NCBI RefSeq assembly: GCF_000718555.1 | Contig: NZ_JOAN01000015.1 | Location: forward strand, 310,001 to 374,000 | From: Micromonospora chokoriensis | GTDB taxonomy: Bacteria; Actinomycetota; Actinomycetes; Mycobacteriales; Micromonosporaceae | Direction: 5' to 3' | Length of the DNA stretch: 64,000 bases | In this document: piece by piece, positions 26,215-34,847 of the stretch | Position numbering within the stretch: the stretch's first letter is position 1 | How the letters are laid out: each line of letters opens with the position of its first letter | Made by a program: the position numbers and the translations under genes | The notes under the pieces: model-generated | What the model was told of the DNA's origin: nothing | The model's database searches: none | The model's input: only the letters and a program-made list of their open reading frames with translations

Positions 26215-27042
26215 ATGACGACAGGGACGTTGATCACGGTGGCCCCGACCGGCGCTGAGTCGGCCAAGGCGCAGGTGCCGGCGCTGCCGGTAACCCTCGA
26301 CGAGCTGCTGCTCACGGCCAAGGAGTGCGAGGCGCTCGGCGCCGCCGTGATCCACGTCCACATCCGCGACGACGAGGCTCGGCCGACGCTCGACCCGGTG
26401 CGCCTGGCCGACACGGTGGCGGCGCTGCGGGAGAGCACCGACCTGATCGTGCAGCTCTCCTCCGGCGGCGCGGTGACCGACCCGGAGGCCGCCCGGCTCG
26501 CCGTGCTCGACGCCCGTCCGGACATGGCCTCCTGCACCATGGGCACGGTCAACTTCGGTGACGACGTCTTCCTCAACCGCTGGGAGTTCATCGTCGACCT
26601 GCACACCCGGATGCAGGAGCGCGGGATCGTGCCGGAGTACGAGATCTTCGACCTCGGCCACCTCTCCGCGTTGCAGCGGTTGCTCGGCAAGTACGGGCTG
26701 CCGGCCGGCGGGCACGTGCACGTCGACTTCGTGATGGGCGTGCCGGGCGGTATGCCGGGCACCACCGAGACGCTTGTCGCGGCCCACCGGATGCTGCGGG
26801 ACCTGCCCGAGGGCACCACGTTCTCGGCCACCGGCGTCGGCCGGAGCACCATCGCGGTGCTGCTGGCCGCGCTGTCCACGGGCGGTCACCTGCGGGTCGG
26901 CATGGAAGACACCGTGACGTACGCGAAGGGCCGCCCGGTCGAGTCCAACATGCAGTTGGTCGCCCGCGCGGTCGGCTTCGCCCAGCTCGCCCAGCGCCCG
27001 CCGCTGACCACCACCGAGGCCCGCGCGCTGCTCGGGCTGTAA
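26215..27042 (+). CDS. BKACE-family beta-keto acid cleavage enzyme
   Basis: A 275-residue BKACE/DUF849 enzyme (3-keto-5-aminohexanoate cleavage type), which condenses a beta-keto acid with acetyl-CoA. Zinc ligands are in VIHVHIRDDEARPT and HVHVDFVMGVPGGMPG. The real substrate is unknown. The ATG has TAGGAT exactly 7 nt upstream, implying a leaderless message of its own. Confidence 0.85.
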   Translation: MTTGTLITVAPTGAESAKAQVPALPVTLDELLLTAKECEALGAAVIHVHIRDDEARPTLDPVRLADTVAALRESTDLIVQLSSGGAVTDPEAARLAVLDARPDMASCTMGTVNFGDDVFLNRWEFIVDLHTRMQERGIVPEYEIFDLGHLSALQRLLGKYGLPAGGHVHVDFVMGVPGGMPGTTETLVAAHRMLRDLPEGTTFSATGVGRSTIAVLLAALSTGGHLRVGMEDTVTYAKGRPVESNMQLVARAVGFAQLAQRPPLTTTEARALLGL

Positions 27043-27136
27043 GGCCGCGCCTGTCCGGCGCCCCTGTCACCCGAGCGGTGGACGACCTGGTCACCCCGCC
27101 GCCGGGCACCCCCGCAGCGTCGGTACCGTCCAGCGC

Positions 27137-28096
27137 GTGACGAAGACGTACGAGGGCGGCGTGCCGCTCGCCGAGGTGGTCCGGTCCGGGTTCGTGGAGG
27201 GTGCGCACCGTGGCTCGGTGGTGGTACTGGACGCCGCAGGTGTGGCGGTGGCGTCCGCCGGGGATGTGACCTCGCCGGTCTTCCCGCGCTCGGCCAGCAA
27301 GCCGATGCAGGCGATCGGGATGCTCCGGGCCGGCCTGGCGTTGACCGACCCGGCCGACGTGGCGCTGGTGTCGGCGAGCCACGCGGGCGAGGACTTTCAC
27401 CTGGCCCGGGTCGGTGCGCTGCTGGAGCGCGCCGGGCTGGACGCGTCGGCGCTGCACTGCCCGCCGGACCTGCCGGTGGGCGTGGCGGCCCGGGAGGCGG
27501 CGCTGCGCGCCGGGGGTGGCCCCACCAGGGTGCAGATGAACTGCTCCGGCAAGCACAGCGGGATGCTGCTGACCTGCGAGGCCGCCGGTTGGCCGCTGGA
27601 CGGTTACTGGCGACCGGAGCACCCGCTTCAGCAGCGGTTGCGGGCCGCCATCGAGGAGTTCACCGGTGAGCAGGTGGCGGCGGTGGGCGTCGACGGCTGC
27701 GGCGCCCCGGTGCTCGCGGTGTCGCTGACCGGCCTGGCCGGGGCGTACCTGCGGCTGGTCGACGCCGAGCCCGGCTCGGTGCCGCGCACGGTGGCCGACG
27801 CCATGCGCGCGCACCCGGAGATCGTGGGTGGCACCCAGGCCGACGACACCCGGCTGATGCGTGGTGTCCCGGGGTTGCTGGCCAAGGTCGGCGCCGAGGG
27901 CGTGCTCGCCGTGGCGGTGCCGGGCGTCGGCGCCGTCGCACTCAAGATCGACGACGGCGCCGACCGGGCCCGGATGCCGGTGCTGGTCTCCGCGCTACGC
28001 CGGCTCGGCGTGCAGGCACCGGTGCTGACCGAATACGCCGAGGTGCCGCTCTTCGGCGGCGGCGTTCCGGTCGGGGCGGTCCGACCGCTGTGGTGA
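27137..28096 (+). CDS. L-asparaginase (type II/thermolabile family)
   Basis: A 319-residue protein of the PF06089 asparaginase family, distinct from the E. coli-type enzymes. Conserved segments are RSASKPMQAIGML, SASHAGEDFH and the catalytic MNCSGKHSGML. It is expected to deamidate asparagine in the cytosol. GTG at 27137 follows TACCGT by 7 nt. Confidence 0.87.
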   Translation: MTKTYEGGVPLAEVVRSGFVEGAHRGSVVVLDAAGVAVASAGDVTSPVFPRSASKPMQAIGMLRAGLALTDPADVALVSASHAGEDFHLARVGALLERAGLDASALHCPPDLPVGVAAREAALRAGGGPTRVQMNCSGKHSGMLLTCEAAGWPLDGYWRPEHPLQQRLRAAIEEFTGEQVAAVGVDGCGAPVLAVSLTGLAGAYLRLVDAEPGSVPRTVADAMRAHPEIVGGTQADDTRLMRGVPGLLAKVGAEGVLAVAVPGVGAVALKIDDGADRARMPVLVSALRRLGVQAPVLTEYAEVPLFGGGVPVGAVRPLW

Positions 28097-28103
28097 GCGT
28101 GGT

Positions 28104-28901
28104 CTAGCTCAGGAAGTCGAGCAGCGCGGCGTTGACCGCCTCCGGACGCTCCAGCGGCAGCAGGTGCGCGGCGTCCGGCACGTTGGGCAGTCGCAGGGCG
28201 CCGGGCACCTCGGCGGCGATCCGGTCGGCGAGCCGACTGATGTCCGGCACGTCTGCGGCACCCGCCGTGACCAAGACCGGGATCTTCAGCTCGCCGAGCC
28301 GGCCGATCGCCGGTGGCATCAGCTCGCCGACCTCGACCGCGCCGAGCGCCAGTTCGGCGGCGAGGGCACGCTGGTCCATCTCCTGCGCGAACGCGAGCAG
28401 GTCGGGGTCGACGTCCTGCGGCTGGCGTCCCGGGCCGACCACCCAGAACCGCACCTCGCCGGCCGCCCCGGCCACGAAGTCGTCGGGGTCGACCTCGCCG
28501 ACCAGGTCGTCCCAGAGGTCGTTCGCCTCATCGGACCACTCGTTGCCGGAGACCGCCGTGTCGAACAGCGCGAGCGCGGTCACCCGGTCGGGGTGGGCCA
28601 GCGCGGTGTCGATGGCGACCGATCCACCGAAGGAGCAGCCGACCAGGCTGGCCTGGGGCAGGTCGAGCGCGTCCAGCAGCCCGGCCACGTCGTCGTGGTG
28701 TGTGAACGGGGTCGGGGGCAACTCCGAGTCGCCGTAGCCGCGCAGGTCCGGGACGATCACCCGGTGTCGGGCGGCGAGTGCGGACAGCTGTCCCCGCCAC
28801 ATCCGCCGGTCGGCGATGCCGGCGTGCAGCAGGACGACGGGCGAACCGGTGCCGGCCTCGTCGTACGCGATGCTTGCTCCATTGACTGTGATCTTGTGCA
28901 C
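28104..28901 (-). CDS. Alpha/beta hydrolase
   Basis: A 265-residue alpha/beta hydrolase with a complete triad: the nucleophile elbow GCSFGGS near residue 90, an acid Asp near 212-220 and the His of DAAHLLPLERP near the end. The substrate is unknown. The GTG start has TACGGT 6 nt upstream. Confidence 0.85.
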   Translation of the reverse strand: MHKITVNGASIAYDEAGTGSPVVLLHAGIADRRMWRGQLSALAARHRVIVPDLRGYGDSELPPTPFTHHDDVAGLLDALDLPQASLVGCSFGGSVAIDTALAHPDRVTALALFDTAVSGNEWSDEANDLWDDLVGEVDPDDFVAGAAGEVRFWVVGPGRQPQDVDPDLLAFAQEMDQRALAAELALGAVEVGELMPPAIGRLGELKIPVLVTAGAADVPDISRLADRIAAEVPGALRLPNVPDAAHLLPLERPEAVNAALLDFLS

Positions 28902-28954
28902 GGACGGACCGTACGGATCGGGCGAGCGGCGCGCAAACGGGGTGCTGAGACCTT

Positions 28955-28970
28955 GCTAACTATGGTTAGC
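28955..28970. promoter_or_regulatory. Inverted repeat upstream of XRE regulator
   Basis: GCTAAC, a 4-nt spacer, then GTTAGC: a perfect dyad about 45 bp upstream of the regulator start, in a locally AT-rich stretch. Related words (gctagc, ttagcg) follow. It could be the autoregulatory operator of the gene at 29014. Confidence 0.5.
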
Positions 28971-29013
28971 GTTTTGCTTGCAAGAGCTAGCGCGGCCGAT
29001 TAGCGTCGTTGTC

Positions 29014-29607
29014 ATGGCCACACCCAAGGACCTTCCCGATGTCGGCGGGTTCATCCGCGATCTGCGGCGCAACGCCAAGATCTCGCTACGGCAGCTCGCC
29101 GAGCAGGCAGGGGTCAGCAACCCGTACCTCAGCCAGATCGAACGCGGCCTGCGCAAGCCGAGCGCCGAGGTGCTCCAGCAACTGGCGAGCGCGCTGCGGG
29201 TCTCCACGCCGGCGATGTACCTGCGCGCCGGTCTGCTCGACGACAAGGAAGGCCACGGGGTGCTCGCCGCCATCGCCGTGGACGCCGACCTGACGATGGC
29301 GCAGAAGCAGTCGCTCAGCCAGATCTACGAGACGTTCCGCCGGGAGAACACCCGGCTGGCCGAGGCCCAGGCCGAAGCCGAAGGCAGCGGCACGGTCGGG
29401 GCCACCACCCCGACGGACGTCGCCGACCAGCCCGCCGACCTGGCCAACCTGGCCGCCACCGGCCCCACCACCACAGGCGGGACCCCCACCGAAGCGGTGC
29501 TGGAGTCGGTCGCCGTCACCGAGGCGGGCACCGCCCCCGCACCCGGCAGCACCAACATCCCCCAGAAGAAGAAGGCCGCCGAGGCGGCCGAAGAGGAGAC
29601 GTCATGA
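29014..29607 (+). CDS. XRE-family regulator
   Basis: A 197-residue regulator with an N-terminal HTH (about 10-68, with SLRQLAEQAGVSNPYLSQIE) and a long Ala/Thr/Glu/Pro-rich tail. It matches, from memory, Rv0474, which precedes hbhA in M. tuberculosis. The ATG at 29014 has TAGCGT 7 nt upstream. It overlaps the next gene by 4 nt. Confidence 0.88.
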   Translation: MATPKDLPDVGGFIRDLRRNAKISLRQLAEQAGVSNPYLSQIERGLRKPSAEVLQQLASALRVSTPAMYLRAGLLDDKEGHGVLAAIAVDADLTMAQKQSLSQIYETFRRENTRLAEAQAEAEGSGTVGATTPTDVADQPADLANLAATGPTTTGGTPTEAVLESVAVTEAGTAPAPGSTNIPQKKKAAEAAEEETS

Positions 29608-30248
29608 GCGAGCCGAAGACCAACCGCATCCCCGCCCCGATCTACGCCGCAGCCGGTGCCGGTGAGCTGGCCATCGAGCAGCTGCGCAAGCTGCCGGCCG
29701 TGGTCGGCGTCCTCGGCACCCGGGTCGTCGCCGACCTGGGTGGTCGGGCCGTGCTGACCGGCTTCGAGCTGCGGCAGAAGGCCACCGAGACGCTGCGCAC
29801 CGCCAATGAGACCGCCGACCTGGCCAAGCTGCGTGAGGTGGCCGACATCGACAAGCTGCGCGCCGCCGCGACCCGCAATGCCGCCCTGGTGGTCGCGAGC
29901 GCCCAGGCCGCCCAGGAACGCGCGTTCGCCGCCTACGGCGCGCTTGTCGCCCGGGGTGAGCGGGTCGTCGGCGCAGGCGTGCTGGAGGCCGCCGAGACGG
30001 TCAACGCCGACATCGAGGCCACCGAGGCCGTGACGCCGGCCACCACTGCGGCCGTCGCCACCGCCCCGGCCACCCCGACCGCAGCCCCCGCCGACGTGCC
30101 GACCCCGGCCGACGTGGCCGAGATCGCCGAGGCCAAGCCGGCCGCCGTCAAGAAGGTCGCCCGCGCGCCCAAGGCCGCCAAGCAGGCCGAGACCCCCTCG
30201 GCCAAGCTTCCCCGGGCGACCAAGCAGACCCGCCCGGCAGCCGAGTAG
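29604..30248 (+). CDS. Heparin-binding hemagglutinin (HBHA)-like protein
   Basis: A 214-residue protein with a helical, coiled-coil-prone N-terminal half (GELAIEQLRKLPAVVGVL to about 130) and an Ala/Pro/Lys-rich C-terminus (KKVARAPKAAKQ), as in mycobacterial HBHA. There the Lys-rich tail binds sulfated glycans and lipids. A role in a soil actinomycete is more likely in lipid handling or cell-surface contact. It overlaps the regulator gene (ATGA). Confidence 0.8.
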   Translation: MSEPKTNRIPAPIYAAAGAGELAIEQLRKLPAVVGVLGTRVVADLGGRAVLTGFELRQKATETLRTANETADLAKLREVADIDKLRAAATRNAALVVASAQAAQERAFAAYGALVARGERVVGAGVLEAAETVNADIEATEAVTPATTAAVATAPATPTAAPADVPTPADVAEIAEAKPAAVKKVARAPKAAKQAETPSAKLPRATKQTRPAAE

Positions 30249-30256
30249 TTCGCCGC

Positions 30257-30305
30257 GTCCACGACCCCGGCGGCGTCCTTGTCGGACGTAGCCGGGGTCG
30301 TGGAC
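30257..30305. terminator. Strong hairpin terminator after HBHA-like gene
   Basis: A perfect 15-bp stem (gtccacgaccccggc against its complement) with a 19-nt loop, 8 bp past the stop. The next gene's -10 box (TAAACT) begins 2 bp after it. Confidence 0.8.
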
Positions 30306-30319
30306 ATAAACTGGCCGGC

Positions 30320-30634
30320 ATGGCCAACGCCGCGCCGATCTTCGCCTTCGCCGTCCGTGACGTGATCGAGCTGATCCTGCTCGTCTTCGCGCTGATCGTT
30401 CAGGGCGTAGCCCTGGTGCACGCCATCACGCAGCGCTCCGACGCCTTCCCCGCCATCGGGACGCTGCCCAAGGGCGGCTGGGTCGCCATCCTGGCGGTCT
30501 GCCTCGTGCTCACCCTGCTCGGCTTCGGCCCGATCAGCCTCTTCGGACTGGTCGGCATCGCCGCCGGTCTGATCTACCTGCTCGACGTCCGGGTCGGCCT
30601 CCGTGAGCTCGGTGACGGTAAAGGGTCCTGGTGA
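30320..30634 (+). CDS. DUF2516 membrane protein
   Basis: A 104-residue protein with three hydrophobic segments (about 8-33, 53-75, 78-93), matching the DUF2516 family seen downstream of hbhA in mycobacteria (Rv0476, from memory). Function unknown. The ATG has TAAACT 7 nt upstream and the stop overlaps the next start. Confidence 0.82.
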   Translation: MANAAPIFAFAVRDVIELILLVFALIVQGVALVHAITQRSDAFPAIGTLPKGGWVAILAVCLVLTLLGFGPISLFGLVGIAAGLIYLLDVRVGLRELGDGKGSW

Positions 30635-31518
30635 GAGGTTTTCGCTGGCCGCCCCCACCCGACAGTGGTCCCCGCACCTGGGGGCCCGGCCCGGGTGGGC
30701 CGCGTACCGGCCGGCCGGCACTGCCGGAGCCGGAGACCGAACTGGTCACCACCCCACACGGCGTACGGCTGGAACGGCTGGTCACCGGCACCGGTGATCC
30801 GGTCACCGTCTTCGCGCACGGGCTGGGCAACGGCATCGCCACCACCCGCCCGTTCGGCAGTGGGGTGAACGGCCGCAAGGTGTTCTTCCAGTTCCGGGGG
30901 CACGGCCGTTCCGAGGCGCCGGACGGGCCGTGGGACTACCTGGACCTGGCCCGGGATCTACGCGCCATCGCTGATCTCGGCGGGGCCAGCCGCGCGTTCG
31001 GCGCGAGCCTCGGCGCGGGTGCCCTCTGCCGTCTCCTCACCGAGAGCCCGGAGCGGTTCGACAAACTGGTCTTCTTCCTGCCAGCGGTCCTCGACGAGCC
31101 GCGCGGGCCGGTCGCCTGGGAACGTATGACGGACCTGCTGGAGGCGGTGGAGAGCGGGGACGCCTCGGCGGTCGCCGACGTGGTGACCCTGGAGCTGCCC
31201 CCGGCGGTGCGCAACACCCCGGCCGGCTGGGCGTACCTGCGGCAGCGGCTCGACCAACTGCTTCGCGACGGTCTGGCCCCCGGCCTGGCCACGCTCGCCG
31301 CACAGACACCGCTGCGCCAGATCGTTGACCTGTCGGCGGTCACCGCGCCGGCGCTGGTGATCGGCTGCGCGGGCGACGACCTACACCCGGTCGAGGTCGC
31401 CGAGCAGCTCGCCGTCGCGTTGCCCCAGGCCACCCTGCATGTGTACGACCGACCCGGCGTGCTCTGGTCGGAACGCGCCGACCTGCGGGACCGCATCTCC
31501 GGCTTCCTGAACGACTAG
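30631..31518 (+). CDS. Alpha/beta hydrolase-fold protein, atypical triad
   Basis: A 295-residue protein with a Pro/Gly-rich N-terminus and an alpha/beta hydrolase core (FAHGLGNG, nucleophile elbow GASLGAG near 133, GCAGDDLHPVEVAEQL). The usual catalytic His near the C-terminus is not seen: the region reads VYDRPGVLWSERADLRDRI. It may use another residue or be inactive. The start overlaps the DUF2516 stop (GTGA). Confidence 0.8.
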   Translation: MRGFRWPPPPDSGPRTWGPGPGGPRTGRPALPEPETELVTTPHGVRLERLVTGTGDPVTVFAHGLGNGIATTRPFGSGVNGRKVFFQFRGHGRSEAPDGPWDYLDLARDLRAIADLGGASRAFGASLGAGALCRLLTESPERFDKLVFFLPAVLDEPRGPVAWERMTDLLEAVESGDASAVADVVTLELPPAVRNTPAGWAYLRQRLDQLLRDGLAPGLATLAAQTPLRQIVDLSAVTAPALVIGCAGDDLHPVEVAEQLAVALPQATLHVYDRPGVLWSERADLRDRISGFLND

Positions 31519-31561
31519 CCGGCCCTGCCGCAGCCGGATCGGGTCGCCAATTCGGACGGCG

Positions 31562-31583
31562 GTTGTCAGGTATTCCTGACAAC
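31562..31583. promoter_or_regulatory. Perfect 9-bp inverted repeat, candidate WYL operator
   Basis: GTTGTCAGG, a 4-nt spacer, then CCTGACAAC, ending 9 bp before the SDR start. A WYL regulator is encoded convergently just after that SDR. Binding here would block the SDR promoter directly. Confidence 0.6.
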
Positions 31584-31592
31584 GTCGCAGGC

Positions 31593-32507
31593 ATGACGCA
31601 ACCGCTCACAGGAAAGATCGCGCTCGTCGCCGGTGCCACCCGAGGTGCCGGTCGGCAGATCGCCGTTCAGCTCGGCGCGGCCGGGGCCACCGTCTACGCC
31701 ACCGGCCGCAGCACCCGGGCCGGTCGCTCCGAGATGGACCGGCCGGAAACCATCGAGGAGACCGCCGAGCTGGTCAGCGCGGCCGGCGGCACCGGCATCG
31801 CCGTGCAGGTCGACCACCTGGTGCCCGAGCAGGTCCGCGACCTCATCGCCCGGATCGACGCCGAGCAGGGCCAGCTCGACGTGCTGGTGAACGACATCTG
31901 GGGCGGCGACCCGCTGGTCACCTGGGACAAGCCGGTCTGGGAACAGCCGCTGGACGCCGGCTTCCGCACCCTGCGGCTCGCCGTCGACACGCACATCATC
32001 ACCAGCCACTTCGCCCTGCCACTGCTGATCCGCAAGCCCGGCGGCCTGGTGGTGGAGATGGGCGACGGCACCAAGGCGTACAACGACGAGAACTACCGGC
32101 TTTCGGTCTTCTACGACCTGGCCAAGGTCTCGGTCAACCGGCTCGCCTTCAGCCAGGCACACGAGCTGAAGCCGCACGGCTGCACGGCGGTGGCGCTCAC
32201 CCCCGGCTGGATCCGCTCCGAGGCGATGCTTGAGCACTTCGGCGTGACCGAGGAGAACTGGCGCGACGGTGCTGCCACCGACCCGAACTTCCTCATCTCG
32301 GAGACCCCGGCCTTCGTCGGCCGCGCGGTGGCCGCGCTCGCCGCCGACGAAGAGAAGGTCCGCTGGAGCGGCAGGTCCGTCGACGCTGGCACGCTCTCCA
32401 AGGTGTACGGGTTCACCGACCTCGACGGCAGCCAACCCGAGGGCTTCCGCTACATCACCGAGGTGGTCGACGCGGGCAAGCCGGCCGACGTGACCGGCTA
32501 CCGGTAG
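31593..32507 (+). CDS. SDR-family oxidoreductase
   Basis: A 304-residue short-chain dehydrogenase. The cofactor loop is GATRGAGRQ (about 15-23), the catalytic YDLAK is near 172-176, and LTPGWIRSEAM follows. It is longer than the classical 250 residues because of an insert after the first strand and an extended C-terminus. The ATG at 31593 lies just past the palindrome. It converges with, and overlaps by 10 bp, the WYL regulator gene. Confidence 0.87.
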   Translation: MTQPLTGKIALVAGATRGAGRQIAVQLGAAGATVYATGRSTRAGRSEMDRPETIEETAELVSAAGGTGIAVQVDHLVPEQVRDLIARIDAEQGQLDVLVNDIWGGDPLVTWDKPVWEQPLDAGFRTLRLAVDTHIITSHFALPLLIRKPGGLVVEMGDGTKAYNDENYRLSVFYDLAKVSVNRLAFSQAHELKPHGCTAVALTPGWIRSEAMLEHFGVTEENWRDGAATDPNFLISETPAFVGRAVAALAADEEKVRWSGRSVDAGTLSKVYGFTDLDGSQPEGFRYITEVVDAGKPADVTGYR

Positions 32508-33466
32508 AGCGCGCCGAGCCGCTCGGCGCTCTCCGCGAACAACTGCCGCAGCTCGGGTGGACCGAGGACCTCGACCTCGGGGCCGAGCCCCAACAGTTGG
32601 TGGTACGCCACCTGGACCGACTCGACGGGCAGCCGCGCCACCACCCAGCCCTGCCCGTCGGGTTCGCTGGCGGCGGCGACCAGCTCGTCGTACACGGTGG
32701 GGGCATCGACCAGGTGCCGGAGCTGGCGCAGGCCGGCGGGGCTCAGCCGGACGGTGACCTCGGCCCGCAGGATGGTCCGCAGGAACGACCCGGCCTGCTC
32801 GCGCCAGTGCCCGGCCAGGTCGAAGCCCTCGTCGCGGTCGAAGTGCTCGTCGCCCACCTCGACCCCGGTGACCCGGTCCACCCGGTAGGTGCGCACATCG
32901 TCGCCGACCCGGCCGACCAGATACCAGACTGCGCTCTTGAGCACCAGGCCGTACGGCTGAACCTGGCGGGTCACCTCCCGATCGCCGCGTCGGTAGCGCA
33001 GCTCCACCACCCGGTCCGCCCAGACCGCCCGGGCCAGTTCGGGGAGCCAGAGCGGCGGCGTGGTCTCCCGGAACCAGCCCGGCACGTCCAGGTGGAACCG
33101 CTGTCCGGCACGGGCCGGCGCGTCGCGCAAGGCCGGCGGCAGCGCGGCGAGCACCTTCAGCTCGGCGGACGCCACCGCGTCGGCGAGTCCCATATCGCCG
33201 GCCGGTCCGGGCAGCCCGGCGAGGAAGAGCGCCTCCGCCTCGTCCCGGGTCAGCCCGGTGAGCCGGGTGCGGTAGCCGCCGAGCAGGCGGTAACCGCCGG
33301 CCCGCCCCCGGTCGGCGTAGACCGGCACACCAGCCGCGGAGAGCGCCAGGACGTCCCGGTAGACGGTCCGCTCGGAGATCTCCAGCTCCCGCGCCAGCTC
33401 GCTCGCGGTCATCGACCCGCGCGCCTGCAACAGCAACAACAGCGAGATCAGTCGGGAGGCGCGCAC
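32498..33466 (-). CDS. YafY-type HTH/WYL regulator
   Basis: A 322-residue regulator: N-terminal HTH (about 1-60, ELARELEISERTVYRDVLAL), WYL domain (about 140-215, ELRYRRGDREVTRQVQPYGL) and a WCX-like C-terminus. WYL domains bind ligands or nucleic acids. Convergence with the SDR gene and the palindrome before that gene suggest that it controls the SDR. Confidence 0.88.
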   Translation of the reverse strand: MRASRLISLLLLLQARGSMTASELARELEISERTVYRDVLALSAAGVPVYADRGRAGGYRLLGGYRTRLTGLTRDEAEALFLAGLPGPAGDMGLADAVASAELKVLAALPPALRDAPARAGQRFHLDVPGWFRETTPPLWLPELARAVWADRVVELRYRRGDREVTRQVQPYGLVLKSAVWYLVGRVGDDVRTYRVDRVTGVEVGDEHFDRDEGFDLAGHWREQAGSFLRTILRAEVTVRLSPAGLRQLRHLVDAPTVYDELVAAASEPDGQGWVVARLPVESVQVAYHQLLGLGPEVEVLGPPELRQLFAESAERLGALYR

Positions 33467-33529
33467 CCGCCCATCCTGCCCTGCTCATCGTCAGGCGGAT
33501 TCGATCACCGCTCGCTAGGCTGCTCGATC

Positions 33530-34321
33530 GTGGATGTCAGCAAAATCGCCAGCCCGGTGACCGGGGCCGTCGGACGCTTCTTCGCCGGGGCGGGTCTGCT
33601 CCTGCGGGGGCTGGGCCTCTACGTTCGTAGCCCGGGGTTGATGCTGCTCGGCATCGTACCGGCGTTGATCTCCGGCGTGCTCTTCCTGGCCGCGCTCGCC
33701 ACACTTGTGTACTTCGTGGACGACCTCGCCGCGCTTGTCACCCCGTTCGCCGACGACTGGTCGAGCACCGGCCGCAGCCTGGTCCGGGTGATTGCCGGGC
33801 TGGCCTTCCTGGGGCTCGGCGGCCTGCTCGGCGTGCTCACCTTCACCGCGGTCACCCTGGTCATCGGCGACCCGTTCTACGAGAAGATCTCCGAGCAGGT
33901 GGAGCAGCGGTACGGCGGCACACCCGGCGCGGTGGAGGTGCCGTTCTGGTCGTCGCTGCGCCGCAGCCTCGCCGACTCGGTACGCCTGGTGGCGCTCACG
34001 GCGCTGGTCGGCATCCCGCTCTTCCTCGCCGGCTTCATCCCGGTGATCGGCCAGACGGTCGTCCCGGTGATCGGGGCGGCGGTGGGCGGGTGGTTCCTCG
34101 CCGTGGAGCTGGTCGGCGCACCGTTCTACCGGCGCGGAATGCGGCTGCCGCAGCGCCGGACGATCCTGAAGGCCGACCGACCCGCCGCGCTCGGCTTCGG
34201 AGTGGCCGTCTTCCTCTGCTTCCTGATCCCGCTCGGCGCCGTGCTGATCATGCCGGCCGCGGTCGCGGGTGCCACGCTGCTGGCCCGTCGCTCGATGGGC
34301 CAGTCGATCGAGGAGAGCTGA
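33530..34321 (+). CDS. EI24/CysZ-like membrane protein
   Basis: A 263-residue EI24-domain protein with four to five hydrophobic segments, GDPFYEKISEQVEQRYGG between them and GAPFYRRGMRLPQRR near 195. CysZ relatives import sulfate; many actinobacterial members are uncharacterised. The GTG at 33530 has TAGGCT 8 nt upstream. The macro-domain gene starts 1 nt after its stop. Confidence 0.83.
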   Translation: MDVSKIASPVTGAVGRFFAGAGLLLRGLGLYVRSPGLMLLGIVPALISGVLFLAALATLVYFVDDLAALVTPFADDWSSTGRSLVRVIAGLAFLGLGGLLGVLTFTAVTLVIGDPFYEKISEQVEQRYGGTPGAVEVPFWSSLRRSLADSVRLVALTALVGIPLFLAGFIPVIGQTVVPVIGAAVGGWFLAVELVGAPFYRRGMRLPQRRTILKADRPAALGFGVAVFLCFLIPLGAVLIMPAAVAGATLLARRSMGQSIEES

Positions 34322-34322
34322 C

Positions 34323-34847
34323 ATGGAGATCACCCTGGTCGAGGGGGACATCACCACCCAGCGGGTGGATGCCATCGTGAATGCCGCGAACTCGTCCCTG
34401 CTCGGCGGCGGCGGGGTCGACGGTGCCATCCACCGGCGCGGCGGACCAGCCATCCTGGCCGAGTGCCGGGCGTTGCGGGCCTCCCGCTATGGCAAGGGCC
34501 TGCCCACCGGACAGGCGGTGGCGACCACGGCAGGTGACCTGCCGGCCCGCTGGGTGATCCACACCGTCGGGCCGGTCTGGTCGGCCAGCGAGGACCGGTC
34601 GGCGCTGCTGCGCGACTGCTACGCCAACAGTCTCCAGGTGGCCGACGAACTTGGGACGTCCACTGTGGCGTTCCCGCTGATCTCCGCCGGCATCTACGGC
34701 TGGCCGCTCGACGACGCGGTCGGTCAGGCGCTGTCGGTGCTGCGCGCGGCCACCCCGGCCACGGTCAGCGAGACGCGCCTGGTGCTCTTCGGCGCCGACA
34801 CCCACGCTGTAGCCCGCCAGGTGTTCGAGAAGCGCCCCGCCCCTTGA
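34323..34847 (+). CDS. Macro-domain protein (O-acetyl-ADP-ribose deacetylase type)
   Basis: A 174-residue macro domain of the MacroD/YmdB type, which removes ADP-ribose or deacetylates O-acetyl-ADP-ribose. Motifs are NAANSSLLGGGGVDGAIH (about 20-37) and SAGIYGWP near 122. It is in an operon with the EI24 gene. Its TGA stop is also the first three bases of the repeat element that follows. Confidence 0.9.
   Translation: MEITLVEGDITTQRVDAIVNAANSSLLGGGGVDGAIHRRGGPAILAECRALRASRYGKGLPTGQAVATTAGDLPARWVIHTVGPVWSASEDRSALLRDCYANSLQVADELGTSTVAFPLISAGIYGWPLDDAVGQALSVLRAATPATVSETRLVLFGADTHAVARQVFEKRPAP

Noticed and set aside
20110..28901. Secondary-metabolite cluster
   Set aside because: No PKS, NRPS, terpene, RiPP or tailoring set is seen; the genes are unrelated metabolic and regulatory functions.
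31566..33488. 640-codon minus-strand open frame over the SDR and WYL genes
   Set aside because: Both real genes have strong motifs in other frames; the product is Arg/Gly-rich without any fold signature.
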